Shown one piece after another: positions 27,474-36,477 of a DNA stretch of 64,000 nt. Every line of letters starts with the position of its first letter. Position 1 is the first letter of the stretch. A program made the translations under genes and the position numbers. The notes beneath the pieces are model-generated. The model saw only the letters and a program-made list of their open reading frames with translations, was not told the origin of the DNA and searched no databases. Source of the stretch: Sulfitobacter sp. THAF37 (GTDB lineage Bacteria > Pseudomonadota > Alphaproteobacteria > Rhodobacterales > Rhodobacteraceae); assembly GCF_009363555.1 (NCBI RefSeq), contig NZ_CP045372.1, forward strand, positions 620,001 to 684,000. The letters run 5' to 3'.

Positions 27474-30400
27474 TCAGGCGACCAGCGCCTCTGCCTTTTT
27501 CAGATCGACAGATACAAGCTGACTGACACCCTGTTCGGCCATGGTCACACCGAACAGCCGATCCATCCGCGACATCGTCACCGCGTGGTGCGTGATGATC
27601 AGGAACCGCGTATCGGTCTGGCGGCACATCTCGTCCAGCAGATCGCAGAACCGGGTCACGTTGGCGTCGTCGAGCGGCGCGTCCACCTCGTCGAGCACGC
27701 AGATGGGCGCGGGATTGGCCAGGAACACGGCAAAGATCAACGCCATCGCGGTCAGCGTCTGTTCGCCGCCCGACAGCAGGCTCAGCGTGCTCAGCTTCTT
27801 GCCGGGAGGCTGGCACATGATTTCCAGCCCCGCTTCCAGCGGGTCGTCGGATTCGACCATCACCAGATTTGCATCGCCCCCGCCGAACAGGTGGCTGAAC
27901 AGCATGGCAAAGTTTGAATTCACCTGCTCGAACGCGGTCAGAAGGCGCTCCCGCCCCTCGCGGTTCAGACTTGCGATACCTGAGCGCAGGGTCTTGATCG
28001 CCTCTTCAAGATCGCTTTTCTCGGCGATCAGCGTGTCGTGTTCTTCCTGCACCTCCCTGGCGTCTTCTTCTGCCCGAAGGTTCACCGCACCCAGCGCGTC
28101 GCGCTGGCGTTTCAGACGGTTCACATCCGCTTCGAGCGTGTCCGCACCGGGCATCTGGTCGGGGTTCACATCCAGCCGGGTCAGCAACTGGTTCGGCGTC
28201 AGCTGGCTGTCTTCCGCGATCCGCTCGGCAGCGGTTGCGACGCTTTCCCGCGCTGCTTCGGCCCGCGCTTCGGATCGCGCCCGCGCCTCGCGCGCTTCCG
28301 AGGCGTCGCGCTCCGCCTCGCGTTCGGCCACGGCTGCGGCGCGCAGCGTGGCATCCGCCTGGGACAACGCTTCAGCGGCATCGGTCCGGCGTGCCTCTGC
28401 CCGCGCGATCTCGGCACTCAGCTTTTCGCGTTCTGCCGCCAGTTCGGCGGGCGCGGCGCTGGCCTGCTTCAGCTCAACCTCCGAGGCGCTCTTGCGCTCC
28501 ACCAGTTCCGCTGTCCGTTTTTCGGCTGTCTCCAGCCGATGTTTCCACCCGCTGAGTTCCTTGACCACGTCCTGCGAACGCTTCAGCCGTGCCTCGCCCT
28601 CCCGGCGCAGCTCATCATGGGCGGACCGGCGCGACATCATGGTGATCCGCGCGGCCTCGACCGTCATGCGAATGTCCTCTACGCCAGCTCGCGCCTGGGA
28701 CAGGTCGCCCAGTTCGGCCAGCGCCCGTTCCGCTTCGGTGACGCTGGCACGCGCGGCCATCGCCTCTTCCTCGTGGCGCTTTACGGCAAGGCCAAGGCTC
28801 TCCAGCCGCCCCTCCGCCAGGTTGCGGTCCGCCTCCGACCGGCTCAGCGCCCGACCCGCATCGGCAACCATACGGTCGGCCTGACGGCGCGCCTCGCGGG
28901 CCCGCTTGTCGGCTTCGGTCTGTTCGACCATCAGGCGGGTCAGCGTCTCATGCGCCGCACGCGCGCCTTCGGCCCGCTGGTTGGCCTGTTCCAGCGATTG
29001 CTTGAGCACTTCGAGCCGGTTCAGCTGCTGCAACCGCAATGCCGCGGCAGACGGCGCGTCCTCGGCCCAGGCCCTATAGCCGTCCCAGCGCCACAAATCG
29101 CCCTCTGGCGACACCAGGCGCTGGCCCGGCAACAACGCCGCCTGAAGGCGCGGGCCATCGTCCGGGTCCACCAGGCCGATCTGGCCCATGCGACGGACAA
29201 GCACATCGGGCACCGACACATGCTGCGTCAGCGGTGTCACTCCGGCAGGTAACGGTTGGTCGGAATCATATGCAGGCAGAATTGCCCAGCCCGAGGGGCC
29301 ATCGCTTTCCACCTCGGGGGCGCGCAGATCATCTGCCAAGGCCGCCCCAAGCGCCTTTTCAAAACCATGCTCCACCTGCAACCGGTCGAGGATCTGCCCC
29401 CCCTCTGCCGTGTCCCGCTCTACCAGTTTCGCCAGCGCGGCGGTCTCGGCGCGCAGCGCGTTCATCTCGCCTTCGGCCTCGGAGCGTTCCGCCCGCGCAT
29501 CGGCCTCGCGGCCCTGGGTCTCGGCGCGGGCCTCCTCAGCCGCATTCAGCGCCTCGTCGGCGGCGCTGGCTGCTGCGACCGCCTCGGTCTCTGCCAACTG
29601 GGCCGCTTCATGATCCGTCGCCGCCTTGGCCAATGCCGCGCGGCTCTGCTCCACCGCTTGCTGCGCCTTCAGCGCCTCGGCCTCGGACTTGGCCTGCGTC
29701 TTGCGGCTGTCTTCGAGCAACCGTTCCGCCGAACTGTGCCGCGCGGCCAGCCGCGCCACGTCCTCGGTCAGCTGGGTCAGGTCGCCCTCGCGGGCCTGCA
29801 GCACGGTCGCGGCGTCGCGCGCAGCTTCCGCGGCGGTCTCCAGCGCGGCCTCATGCCCTTCGCTTGCCTTGGCCAGCTCGCGCTGTTCCCATTCCAGCCG
29901 TTCGATGGTCTCACCCGCGTCCCGGTTCAATCCGCCCTCGCGTTCGATGTCGCGGGTCAGCTGCGTGATGCGGTTGGTCAGCGTCTCGATCGCTGTATGT
30001 GCGCGGGCCTCCTGATCTGCCAGGGTATCGCGCTGAACCACCAGACGTTGCAGCACGGCTGCGGCGATTGCTTCTTCCTCACGCAGAGGCGGCAGCGCCT
30101 CCTCGGCTGCGCTGCGCGCCTTGATCGCCTGCTGTACCAGGTTCTGCGCCTGCGCCGTGGCCGCAACCCGCGTGCGCAGATCCTCGTCCGCCTTGGCGCG
30201 GGCATCATCCGCCTCACGCCAGCGCCGGTACAGCAGCATCCCCTCGGTCCGGCGCAGATGATCCCCGATCTCGCGATAGCGCGCCGCCTGCCGGGCCTGC
30301 CGCGCGAGCTGCGCCAGCTGGCTGGCGAGCTGTTCGATCACGTCATCCACCCGCGCCAGGTTCGCTTCGGCGCTGTTCAGCTTCAGCTCCGCCTCGTGCC

Positions 30401-30935
30401 GCCGCTGATAGAGGCCGGAGATGCCCGCCGCCTCTTCGAGGATGCGGCGCCGGTTCTTCGGCTTGGCATTGATCAACTCGCTGATCTGGCCCTGCCGAAC
30501 CAGCGCCGGACTGTGCGCCCCGGTCGAGGCATCGGCAAACAGCATCTGTACGTCCCGCGCGCGCACATCCTTGCCCCCTGCCTTGTAGGCGCTGCCCACA
30601 TCACGGGTGATCCGCCGGACGATATCCAGCGCGTCATGGTCGTTGAAACCGGCGGGTGCCAGCCGTTCTGAATTGTCGATGTGCAGCGCGACTTCTGCAA
30701 AGTTGCGGGCTGGCCGGGTCGCGGCCCCGGCAAAGATCACATCCTCCATCCCGCCACCGCGCATGGCGGTGGGGCGATTTTCCCCCATGACCCAGCGCAG
30801 CGCCTCCAGCAGGTTCGACTTGCCACAGCCATTCGGACCCACAACACCGGTCAGACCATCGGCAATGATCAGATCGGTCGGATCGACAAAGCTCTTGAAG
30901 CCCGTCAGCCTGAGTTTCGAAAAGCGCACCTGCAA
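27474..30935 (-). CDS. smc: Chromosome segregation protein SMC
   Basis: SMC is the ATPase of the bacterial condensin complex (with ScpA/ScpB) and organises the chromosome. It is 1153 aa, full length. The N-terminal head has Walker A GPNGCGKSNLLEAL near residue 33. Two long coiled coils (about 165-500 and 660-1000) flank a hinge (about 510-640, GFEKALGAALADDLRAP). The C-terminal head has the ABC signature LSGGEQTLTAMALIF and Walker B CVLDEVDAPLDDANV. It is monocistronic or co-transcribed with the lipoprotein 111 bp upstream. Strong third-position GC creates many long antisense open frames here, which I regard as shadows. Confidence 0.98.
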   Translation of the reverse strand: MQVRFSKLRLTGFKSFVDPTDLIIADGLTGVVGPNGCGKSNLLEALRWVMGENRPTAMRGGGMEDVIFAGAATRPARNFAEVALHIDNSERLAPAGFNDHDALDIVRRITRDVGSAYKAGGKDVRARDVQMLFADASTGAHSPALVRQGQISELINAKPKNRRRILEEAAGISGLYQRRHEAELKLNSAEANLARVDDVIEQLASQLAQLARQARQAARYREIGDHLRRTEGMLLYRRWREADDARAKADEDLRTRVAATAQAQNLVQQAIKARSAAEEALPPLREEEAIAAAVLQRLVVQRDTLADQEARAHTAIETLTNRITQLTRDIEREGGLNRDAGETIERLEWEQRELAKASEGHEAALETAAEAARDAATVLQAREGDLTQLTEDVARLAARHSSAERLLEDSRKTQAKSEAEALKAQQAVEQSRAALAKAATDHEAAQLAETEAVAAASAADEALNAAEEARAETQGREADARAERSEAEGEMNALRAETAALAKLVERDTAEGGQILDRLQVEHGFEKALGAALADDLRAPEVESDGPSGWAILPAYDSDQPLPAGVTPLTQHVSVPDVLVRRMGQIGLVDPDDGPRLQAALLPGQRLVSPEGDLWRWDGYRAWAEDAPSAAALRLQQLNRLEVLKQSLEQANQRAEGARAAHETLTRLMVEQTEADKRAREARRQADRMVADAGRALSRSEADRNLAEGRLESLGLAVKRHEEEAMAARASVTEAERALAELGDLSQARAGVEDIRMTVEAARITMMSRRSAHDELRREGEARLKRSQDVVKELSGWKHRLETAEKRTAELVERKSASEVELKQASAAPAELAAEREKLSAEIARAEARRTDAAEALSQADATLRAAAVAEREAERDASEAREARARSEARAEAARESVATAAERIAEDSQLTPNQLLTRLDVNPDQMPGADTLEADVNRLKRQRDALGAVNLRAEEDAREVQEEHDTLIAEKSDLEEAIKTLRSGIASLNREGRERLLTAFEQVNSNFAMLFSHLFGGGDANLVMVESDDPLEAGLEIMCQPPGKKLSTLSLLSGGEQTLTAMALIFAVFLANPAPICVLDEVDAPLDDANVTRFCDLLDEMCRQTDTRFLIITHHAVTMSRMDRLFGVTMAEQGVSQLVSVDLKKAEALVA

Positions 30936-31046
30936 CGGCCCCGATGATTCCGGTTTACCGAAAATGCGGTCGCGGGCAGGCCCCTGTCAACCGCTGCCTA
31001 CCATACCGAGGTGACGCAGCCAATTTATCCACAAGATATTGCGACT

Positions 31047-31451
31047 TCAGAGGACGGCACAGTCCAACTGCACCGAAACCTCGCCGCCAGTCGCGATCTT
31101 GCTGCCGGGAATCGGGATACAGTCGATGCGCGGCGCCCTGCGCCGTTTCGGCGGCGCACCATCGCCACAGTCGAGCCTGCCAAAGGCCTGTGCCTGGTCG
31201 CCTGTGACCTCTACCACCCGACAACCGCTGACCATCGCCATCGCCGCCCCCGCCTGCGCGCGGATCGGGCCGAACCGCGGGGCGTATTGCATGTTGACGC
31301 GGATCGCCTCGGCCCGGCCATCCCGCAGCCGGACGTCGAAGGTGGAGCCCTCAACAGTAACCCGCGTGGGCGCTGCCCCGCTGAACTCCGGCGAGGGACT
31401 GTTGCAGCCCACAAGCGCGACCGCAGCGAACAGGACAAGAAAAGGCTTCAT
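31047..31451 (-). CDS. Putative lipoprotein
   Basis: This is a 134-aa exported protein with a lipoprotein signal peptide. A hydrophobic core at residues 3-13 is followed by LVGC, with the modified cysteine at residue 16. The mature part has three further cysteines (SGCRV, LDCGD, IDCIP) and a fourth near the C-terminus (LDCAVL), suggesting disulphides in the periplasm. I do not recognise a named family. It lies upstream of smc on the same strand. Confidence 0.7.
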   Translation of the reverse strand: MKPFLVLFAAVALVGCNSPSPEFSGAAPTRVTVEGSTFDVRLRDGRAEAIRVNMQYAPRFGPIRAQAGAAMAMVSGCRVVEVTGDQAQAFGRLDCGDGAPPKRRRAPRIDCIPIPGSKIATGGEVSVQLDCAVL

Positions 31452-31524
31452 ACCTGGATTGGATGCGAGAGGGGTTAAGAAATCCTTTATACCGCTTTCG
31501 CCGCCGCAAATCCCAGGTCGGGCA

Positions 31525-31561
31525 TTGCGGGCCTGCTGGCCTGGTCATATAATCTGACCAG
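31525..31561 (+). promoter_or_regulatory. Promoter with embedded FadR/GntR-type operator
   Basis: There is a sigma70-like -35 (TTGCGG, 31525-31530), a 17-bp spacer and a perfect -10 TATAAT (31548-31553). The -10 lies in the 7-bp spacer of a perfect inverted repeat CTGGTCA-N7-TGACCAG (31541-31561), whose arms contain the TGGT/ACCA core used by FadR/PdhR-type regulators. The regulator gene starts 16 bp downstream, so autoregulation by occlusion of the -10 is the simplest reading. Confidence 0.65.
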
Positions 31562-31576
31562 TTTCAGGGAATAGAA

Positions 31577-32344
31577 ATGCCTTTCCAACCCGTCACACCC
31601 GAAAAACTGTCGCAGGCGGTGATCGGCCAGATTGAAAAGCTGATTCTGCGCGGCATCCTGCGTCCCGGCGAACGGCTCCCCCCCGAGCGGGAACTGGCAG
31701 AACGGCTGAACGTCTCCCGCCCGTCGCTGCGCGACGCCATCGGTCTTCTGCAGGAGGCAGGTCTGCTGACGGCCAAAGCCGGGGCGGGGGTCTATGTGGC
31801 CGACGTGCTTGGCAGCGCCTTTGCCCCCGCGCTGGTGGAGCTGTTCGCCCGCCACGACGAGGCGGTCTTTGACTATCTTTCGTTTCGGCGCGACATGGAA
31901 GGGCTGGCAGCGGAACGGGCTGCGACCTACGGCTCGGACACCGATCTGGCGGTGGTGCAGGCGGTCTTCGACAAGATGGAGGCCGCTCACGGTAAACGCA
32001 GCGGTGAGGAAGAGGCGCAGCTGGATGCGCAGTTTCACCTGGCGATCATCGAGGCCAGCCACAATGTGGTGATGCTGCACATGATGCGGTCGATGTACGA
32101 ATTGCTGCGCGGCGGCGTGTTCTACAATCGCCAAGTTATGTTCCGGCAGCGCACGACACGGGCGGCGCTGCTGGATCAGCACCGCGCCATCAACGACGCG
32201 TTGCAGGCGCGGGACGCAGCGGCTGCACGGGGCGCAGTTCGAACGCACCTGGACTATGTCGAAGTGGCGCTGACCAACCAGAAAAAGGCGGACCGGAACG
32301 AGGAAATCGCCCGCCAACGCCTACAGCACGAAACCCAAGGTTAG
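31577..32344 (+). CDS. FadR/GntR family transcriptional regulator (FCD domain)
   Basis: This is a 255-aa regulator. The N-terminal winged helix has the GntR signature (PGERLPPERELAERLNVSRPSLRDAI, residues 29-54) and the wing LLTAKAGAGVYVAD. The C-terminal FCD ligand domain includes the metal-site pattern DAQFHLAIIEASHN and the late QHRAINDALQARD. PdhR and LldR are in this subfamily, so a carboxylate ligand such as pyruvate or lactate is plausible but not shown. A TGGTCA/TGACCA operator overlaps its promoter. No obvious target operon is adjacent: the atp genes converge on it from the other strand. Confidence 0.87.
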   Translation: MPFQPVTPEKLSQAVIGQIEKLILRGILRPGERLPPERELAERLNVSRPSLRDAIGLLQEAGLLTAKAGAGVYVADVLGSAFAPALVELFARHDEAVFDYLSFRRDMEGLAAERAATYGSDTDLAVVQAVFDKMEAAHGKRSGEEEAQLDAQFHLAIIEASHNVVMLHMMRSMYELLRGGVFYNRQVMFRQRTTRAALLDQHRAINDALQARDAAAARGAVRTHLDYVEVALTNQKKADRNEEIARQRLQHETQG

Positions 32345-32364
32345 CAACCGGGTTATCCGAAACG

Positions 32365-32388
32365 AAAAAGCCCCGGCGCTGCCGGGGC
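32365..32388 (-). terminator. Intrinsic terminator of the atp operon
   Basis: An 8-bp perfect stem GCCCCGGC/GCCGGGGC (32370-32377 and 32381-32388) with a 3-base loop. Read on the minus strand it is followed by TTTTT, as expected for termination after atpF. The plus-strand side has only TT, so it may also weakly terminate the FadR-type gene. Confidence 0.8.
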
Positions 32389-32411
32389 TTGAACGTGGGA
32401 ACCGATCGGGA

Positions 32412-32972
32412 TCAGTGCAGCTTGGTATCGACCTGCGAGATTGCGTCGTCGATCAGCTTGTTGCCTTCCGCGGCGGTCATCTGCTTGGCAATGACTTCCC
32501 GCGCGGCGGCAATCGCAACAGCCACGGCCTTGTCCCGGACATCCTTGATCGCGGCAGCCTCGGCAGAGGCGATCTGGTCTTCGGCCGCGGCCAGACGACG
32601 CTCGACCGACCGCGAAAGTTCCTCGCGCGCCTGTTCGGCGGACCGCTGGGCTTCTTCCTTGGCGGTGGCGACGATCCGGTCGGCCTGTTCCTGCACTTCC
32701 TTCTGCTTGCGCTCATAGCTGGCAAGCAAGGTCTGTGCCTCTTCACGCAGGGCGCGGGCCTCATCCAGTTCAGTCCGGATGTCGGAGGCGCGCTTGTCCA
32801 GCATCTTGCCCAGCATGCCGGGGACCTTGAAGTACACCAGCACGGCAAGGAACAGCAAGAACGCAAGCAGCACGACAAAGTCGGTATTCGTCAGCGAGAA
32901 GAAGACATCCCCCGCGGCGAATGCCGGTGACGCGGCCAGAGCGGTTGCGGTTGCGGTCAGGATCAAACGCAT
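32412..32972 (-). CDS. atpF: F0F1 ATP synthase subunit b
   Basis: This is one of the two peripheral-stalk b-type subunits of F0. The 186-aa protein has a signal-like hydrophobic start (residues 1-20), a membrane anchor (FVVLLAFLLFLAVLVYFKVPG, about 32-52), and a long charged coiled coil to the end. GMLGKMLDKRASDIRTELDEA is the conserved segment after the anchor. It is the last gene of atpI-atpB-atpE-atpF2-atpF and lies just before a terminator. The F1 genes are not in this window, as usual for alphaproteobacteria. Confidence 0.95.
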   Translation of the reverse strand: MRLILTATATALAASPAFAAGDVFFSLTNTDFVVLLAFLLFLAVLVYFKVPGMLGKMLDKRASDIRTELDEARALREEAQTLLASYERKQKEVQEQADRIVATAKEEAQRSAEQAREELSRSVERRLAAAEDQIASAEAAAIKDVRDKAVAVAIAAAREVIAKQMTAAEGNKLIDDAISQVDTKLH

Positions 32973-32975
32973 GGG

Positions 32976-33527
32976 TTATCCTTTCATCCGGGCTGCGACG
33001 GCGGCATCGACAGTTTTCGCGTCCGCATTGCCTCCCATGGCCGCCACGATTTCCTTCGTGGTGTCCTTGGCGACGGCTTCGACGTTCTCCATCGCGCCTG
33101 CACGGATCTCGGCAATCGCCTTTTCCGACTCGGCGGTTTTCGCGGCGATTTCCTCGTCCGCCTTGGCCATCGCGGCATTCAGGTCGGCCTGCATGTCGGC
33201 CTTGGCTTCGGCGATGATGCGCTGCGCCTCGGCGCGGGCATCCACCAGCGCCTTGTTGTAAGCCTCTTCCGCCTTGACGGCTTTGGCCTTGAGGTCTTCG
33301 GCCGCGGCGATGTCGTTGGTTATGGTGCCCTGCCGTTCGGCAAGCACGGCCCCGATGCGCGGCAACGCCACGCGGGACAGGATCAGATATGTCGCGATCA
33401 GCGCCAGGATCAGCCAGAAGATCTGGTTGCCCCACCAGTCGAAACAAAGCTGCGGCATGCCGATGGCAGAGCCGTTCGGCCCTACGCAGGTGCCGGCAAG
33501 TTCGACGTCGATTGGTTCAGTTGCCAT
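32976..33527 (-). CDS. atpF2: F0F1 ATP synthase subunit b'
   Basis: This is the second, diverged stalk subunit (b'), characteristic of photosynthetic bacteria and alphaproteobacteria, where b and b' form a heterodimer. It is 183 aa. A cysteine-containing N-terminus (GTCVGPN...[15 protein letters not shown]) leads to the single membrane helix, followed by [17 protein letters not shown] and an Ala/Lys/Glu-rich coiled coil. It is only 3 bp from atpF, implying coupled synthesis of the two stalk partners. Confidence 0.94.
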   Translation of the reverse strand: MATEPIDVELAGTCVGPNGSAIGMPQLCFDWWGNQIFWLILALIATYLILSRVALPRIGAVLAERQGTITNDIAAAEDLKAKAVKAEEAYNKALVDARAEAQRIIAEAKADMQADLNAAMAKADEEIAAKTAESEKAIAEIRAGAMENVEAVAKDTTKEIVAAMGGNADAKTVDAAVAARMKG

Positions 33528-33612
33528 CAGGGCCTCCTTGGAAACTTTGTCTTTACGCTTGGGCGGACGTCAGCGACATCCGCCCGGTCGTAAGGATGTC
33601 GTAACCCGGAAG

Positions 33613-33837
33613 TTAAACGGCGAACATCAGCAGCAGCGCGACGAGGAAGGCAAAGATGCCCAGAGCTTCCGCGAATGCGATGCCGATGAAGAGGGTCGCT
33701 GTCTGAGATGCAGCGGCGGAGGGATTGCGCAGGGCGCCTGCCAGGTAGTTGCCGGCCACGTTGCCAACCCCGATCGCGGCTGCGCCGGAACCGATTGCTG
33801 CCAGACCTGCGCCGATGTGTGCGAGTTCGCCTTCCAT
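33613..33837 (-). CDS. atpE: F0F1 ATP synthase subunit c
   Basis: This is the proton-carrying ring subunit. The 74-aa hairpin has helix 1 with the glycine-rich [20 protein letters not shown], the polar loop RNPSA, and helix 2 [20 protein letters not shown], which contains the essential carboxylate (Glu in FAEALG). The start at 33837 gives the normal MEGELAHIG opening and follows AAGGAGA. A longer in-frame extension upstream is not family-like. Confidence 0.97.
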   Translation of the reverse strand: MEGELAHIGAGLAAIGSGAAAIGVGNVAGNYLAGALRNPSAAASQTATLFIGIAFAEALGIFAFLVALLLMFAV

Positions 33838-33906
33838 GTGAATTCTCCTTACGATTGGAAGTTGAGTGGTGGCGGGCAACCCCGCCGTTGTCTTGGTCCC
33901 GCGGGG

Positions 33907-34665
33907 TTAGTGATGCGGGTGCAGCGCGTCCTTCAGGTAGACGCACGTCAGAATGGTAAAGACATAGGCTTGGATGAAGGACACCAGGACCTCAAGACCG
34001 TACATCGCGGTGATTGCGACCACGGAGACGGGGCTGATCAGGGTAATCGCAGCAAAGCCTGCAAACACCTTGATCACCGCGTGACCCGCCATCACGTTGC
34101 CCGCCAGACGAATGGAGTGGCTGACCGGGCGCACGAAGTACGAGATCAGTTCGATGATCGCCAGGATCGGACGCAGCGCCAGCGGCGCCGAAGCGACCCA
34201 GAACAGGCTGAGGAACCCCGCGCCGTTCTTGACGAAGCCCAGGATCGTAACGGTCAGGAACACCGCCATCGCCAGCAGCACCGTGACCGCGAAATGCGAG
34301 GTGGGCGTGAAAGCCGTGGGGATCAGCCCGAGAAAGTTGGCGCAGACGATGAACATGAACAGCGTCATGATGTAGGGGAAGAACTTGACCCCTTCCTTGC
34401 CGCAGATATCCTCGACCATCTTGTACACAAACCCGTAGGCCAGTTCGGCCACCGACTGCATCCGCGAGGGCACGATGGCCCGCTTGGAGCTGCCGAGCAC
34501 AAGCAGGGCGAAGGTTGCCAGAACCGCCAGGAACATCCAGAGCGTCGCATTGGTCACAGTGTACCAAGCTACCGCCCCGTCGCCAAAAAGCGGCTCGACG
34601 ATGAACTGGTCCATCGGGTGAAAGACCAGGCCGCCTTCTTCTGCACCATGCGCTTCTGTCGCCAT
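33907..34665 (-). CDS. atpB: F0F1 ATP synthase subunit a
   Basis: This is the proton-channel stator subunit. The 252-aa protein has five to six membrane segments. The essential arginine lies in [14 protein letters not shown], and the C-terminal helix is [37 protein letters not shown] is the conserved second-helix region. The gene starts 1 bp after atpI ends, and atpE follows after 69 bp with its own ribosome-binding site, a common way to raise c-subunit output. Confidence 0.97.
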   Translation of the reverse strand: MATEAHGAEEGGLVFHPMDQFIVEPLFGDGAVAWYTVTNATLWMFLAVLATFALLVLGSSKRAIVPSRMQSVAELAYGFVYKMVEDICGKEGVKFFPYIMTLFMFIVCANFLGLIPTAFTPTSHFAVTVLLAMAVFLTVTILGFVKNGAGFLSLFWVASAPLALRPILAIIELISYFVRPVSHSIRLAGNVMAGHAVIKVFAGFAAITLISPVSVVAITAMYGLEVLVSFIQAYVFTILTCVYLKDALHPHH

Positions 34666-34666
34666 C

Positions 34667-35017
34667 TCAGGCTCCTTCGTTCCTGTCGTCCTTGCCGGAC
34701 GCGTCCACGGTCGGTTCGACCACCTGTTTCGCCTGGAATTCCTGCGCGGAGCGGAGCATCGTCTTTACCCCGGCGGCAAGGCCCAGAAATGTAAATAGCA
34801 CCATGAAGATCGGCAGCGTGCCAAACAGCACATCCAATCCGTATCCGATGCCGAAACCGATCCCGAGACCGGCCACGAGTTCGATCACCATACGCCAGGC
34901 AAGCTGCGCCTGGGTGTGGCTTTCATCCTGGATGGGCTTCGGCGCATTGCGCCCCTTGACGGCGCTGATCCGTGTTTCGAGCTGCTCTAGCCGCCTCTGC
35001 TGCTCCGGATCGCTCAT
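34667..35017 (-). CDS. atpI: AtpI/AtpZ family ATP synthase assembly protein
   Basis: This is a 116-aa protein with two membrane segments (about residues 43-62 and 70-88). Its hydrophilic N-terminus starts with [17 protein letters not shown]. The motif [20 protein letters not shown] is typical of the AtpI/AtpZ group. Family members aid c-ring assembly or magnesium/calcium handling for the ATP synthase. It is the first gene of the F0 operon, with a promoter candidate directly upstream. Confidence 0.88.
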   Translation of the reverse strand: MSDPEQQRRLEQLETRISAVKGRNAPKPIQDESHTQAQLAWRMVIELVAGLGIGFGIGYGLDVLFGTLPIFMVLFTFLGLAAGVKTMLRSAQEFQAKQVVEPTVDASGKDDRNEGA

Positions 35018-35041
35018 GCCGCATACCCCGTAGGATGACTT

Positions 35042-35077
35042 GGGCTGTTAGCTACTGGGCAGGGCTGTTAGAGTCAA
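35042..35077 (-). promoter_or_regulatory. atp operon promoter with 10-bp direct repeats
   Basis: On the minus strand, TTGACT (35072-35077) and TAGCTA (35049-35054) are separated by 17 bp and lie about 32 bp upstream of the atpI start, a good sigma70-like promoter. The 10-bp sequence GGGCTGTTAG (plus strand) occurs twice, at 35042-35051 and 35062-35071, exactly 20 bp apart. It overlaps the -10 and the spacer, so a regulator could bind both copies on one face of the helix. Confidence 0.6.
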
Positions 35078-35190
35078 CTGACTTCGGAGAGGAGATAAAT
35101 GCATAATTTACAATGCGTTACATGATTAATGAGCGCGCCGCGCGACACCACGCCGGTACCAGCACGCGGAAACCATGGGATTTATCATAT

Positions 35191-36102
35191 TCAACCTTTT
35201 GGTTGATCATCCTCCTCCGGTGTCCGCCAGGGGGCGGTCTGCGCAAACAGCCAGTCACGGAAAACGCGCACGGCCTTGCGGCGCAGGACCCCATGACCAC
35301 GCACCAGATGATACCCCCCTTCGCGAATCCCGATGTCGGAAACCCGCACCAGCCGCCCTGCCGCCACCTCGCCCGCGACCACCTCTTCGGACACCAGCAA
35401 GACGCCCTGACCGGCAATTGCCGCCTCGACGCTCAGAACGGAACTCATGCGCCAGGTAAACGCCGGGACGTCCGCCGGGGCGACCCCGCCCGCCAATGCG
35501 AACCACGTGTCCCAGCTGCCCTCCGATCGGTCCCGAAGCAGCGGATAGCTCAGCAGGTCACGCGGAGAGGGTTTGGCAGCGCGCAGCAGCCCCGGCGTGG
35601 CAAAGGGGTGCAACATCGCATTGGTCAGCAGCTCTGAATTCGGATAGCGCGCGCCGGGCGGCACGAAACGGATGGCAAGATCAGCCTCATAGCGCGCCAC
35701 ATCCGCCAGGTGGCGCGACGCCTCCAGCCGCACATTCACCTCCGGGTGCCCGCCGGTGAAAGCTGCCAGATGATGTATGAGGAACTTTGTCGCGAACAGG
35801 GGTTCCGAATTGACGGTGATCGTTCCCTCCGGCGTCTCGGCCAGCCCTTCGGTGGCAATGCCGATAGCATCGAGCGCGGGCGAAACCTGCGCCAGATAGG
35901 CAGCACCGTCATCGGTCAACACAAGACCCCGCGACAGATCGCGGAACAATTGCACGCCCAGCCGGTCCTCCAGCCCCCGGACATGACGACTGATGGACGA
36001 ATGGCTGACCCGCAGCTCTTCCGCCGCGCGGGTAAAGCTTTGGTGACGCCCCGCAGCCTCAAAGGCGCGCAGGGCATTCAGCGGGGGCAGTGTTCGGCTC
36101 AT
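35191..36102 (-). CDS. LysR family transcriptional regulator (GcvA-like)
   Basis: This is a 303-aa LysR protein of the GcvA subgroup. The N-terminal winged helix is PPLNALRAFEAAGRHQSFTRAAEELRVSHSSISRHVRGLEDRLG. The ligand-binding part has the group motifs LTDDGAAYLAQVSPALDAI and YEADLAIRF. The start at 36102 gives the typical MSRTLPPLNALRAFE opening. It is divergent from a small DUF1127-like gene 104 bp away, a plausible target. Confidence 0.88.
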   Translation of the reverse strand: MSRTLPPLNALRAFEAAGRHQSFTRAAEELRVSHSSISRHVRGLEDRLGVQLFRDLSRGLVLTDDGAAYLAQVSPALDAIGIATEGLAETPEGTITVNSEPLFATKFLIHHLAAFTGGHPEVNVRLEASRHLADVARYEADLAIRFVPPGARYPNSELLTNAMLHPFATPGLLRAAKPSPRDLLSYPLLRDRSEGSWDTWFALAGGVAPADVPAFTWRMSSVLSVEAAIAGQGVLLVSEEVVAGEVAAGRLVRVSDIGIREGGYHLVRGHGVLRRKAVRVFRDWLFAQTAPWRTPEEDDQPKG

Positions 36103-36206
36103 GCTCACTTGTGCATTTTTCGCACATCTCACGTCAAGCAATTGGTTTTGTCTTGGGCGAGCTTCACCGCCATATCAGGTTGGAACATACTACGAAAGCG
36201 ACCGCC

Positions 36207-36437
36207 ATGAGCGATATCAGCATCTCCGCCCCGACACAGGCCAAATCCATGCGTGCAGTTTTCAGAACAGTCACAGCCTGCGTGCTGTCCATCGCGGCCT
36301 TGTGGCGGCGCAGGCACCATCCACATGTGCGCGATCTGAACGCGCATCTGGCGCGGGACGCAGGGGTAGAACCCCCGCACCCGGAACGACCGGACGGCCC
36401 AGGACAGGCCAGCCGCCCGCGCCACCCCATGCTCTGA
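36207..36437 (+). CDS. DUF1127-like small protein
   Basis: This is a 76-aa protein. It has a short hydrophobic segment (RAVFRTVTACVLSIAALW), followed by an arginine/histidine-rich stretch and RDLNAHLARDAGVEP. The latter resembles the DUF1127 (YjiS) core, in which an aromatic/Arg-rich helix is followed by DLxxHxLxDIGL. In alphaproteobacteria DUF1127 proteins can bind RNA and affect phosphate or sRNA metabolism. The match here is partial: the Ile-Gly pair is Ala-Gly, and the Pro-rich tail is unusual. It is divergent from the GcvA-like regulator. Confidence 0.5.
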   Translation: MSDISISAPTQAKSMRAVFRTVTACVLSIAALWRRRHHPHVRDLNAHLARDAGVEPPHPERPDGPGQASRPRHPML

Positions 36438-36477
36438 ACCGCTTCCCCTGCGCATTACGCTCAGCTATCTAGACGTG

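Noticed and set aside
28038..30671. Long open frames antisense to smc
   Set aside because: They follow from the GC-rich third codon positions of smc. Their proteins are low-complexity (Arg/Pro/Leu-rich) without family motifs.
35099..35125. 8-codon leader peptide with GAGGAG ribosome-binding site
   Set aside because: It points toward the 3' end of a gene on the other strand and has no downstream gene to regulate; the site also lies in the atp upstream region.
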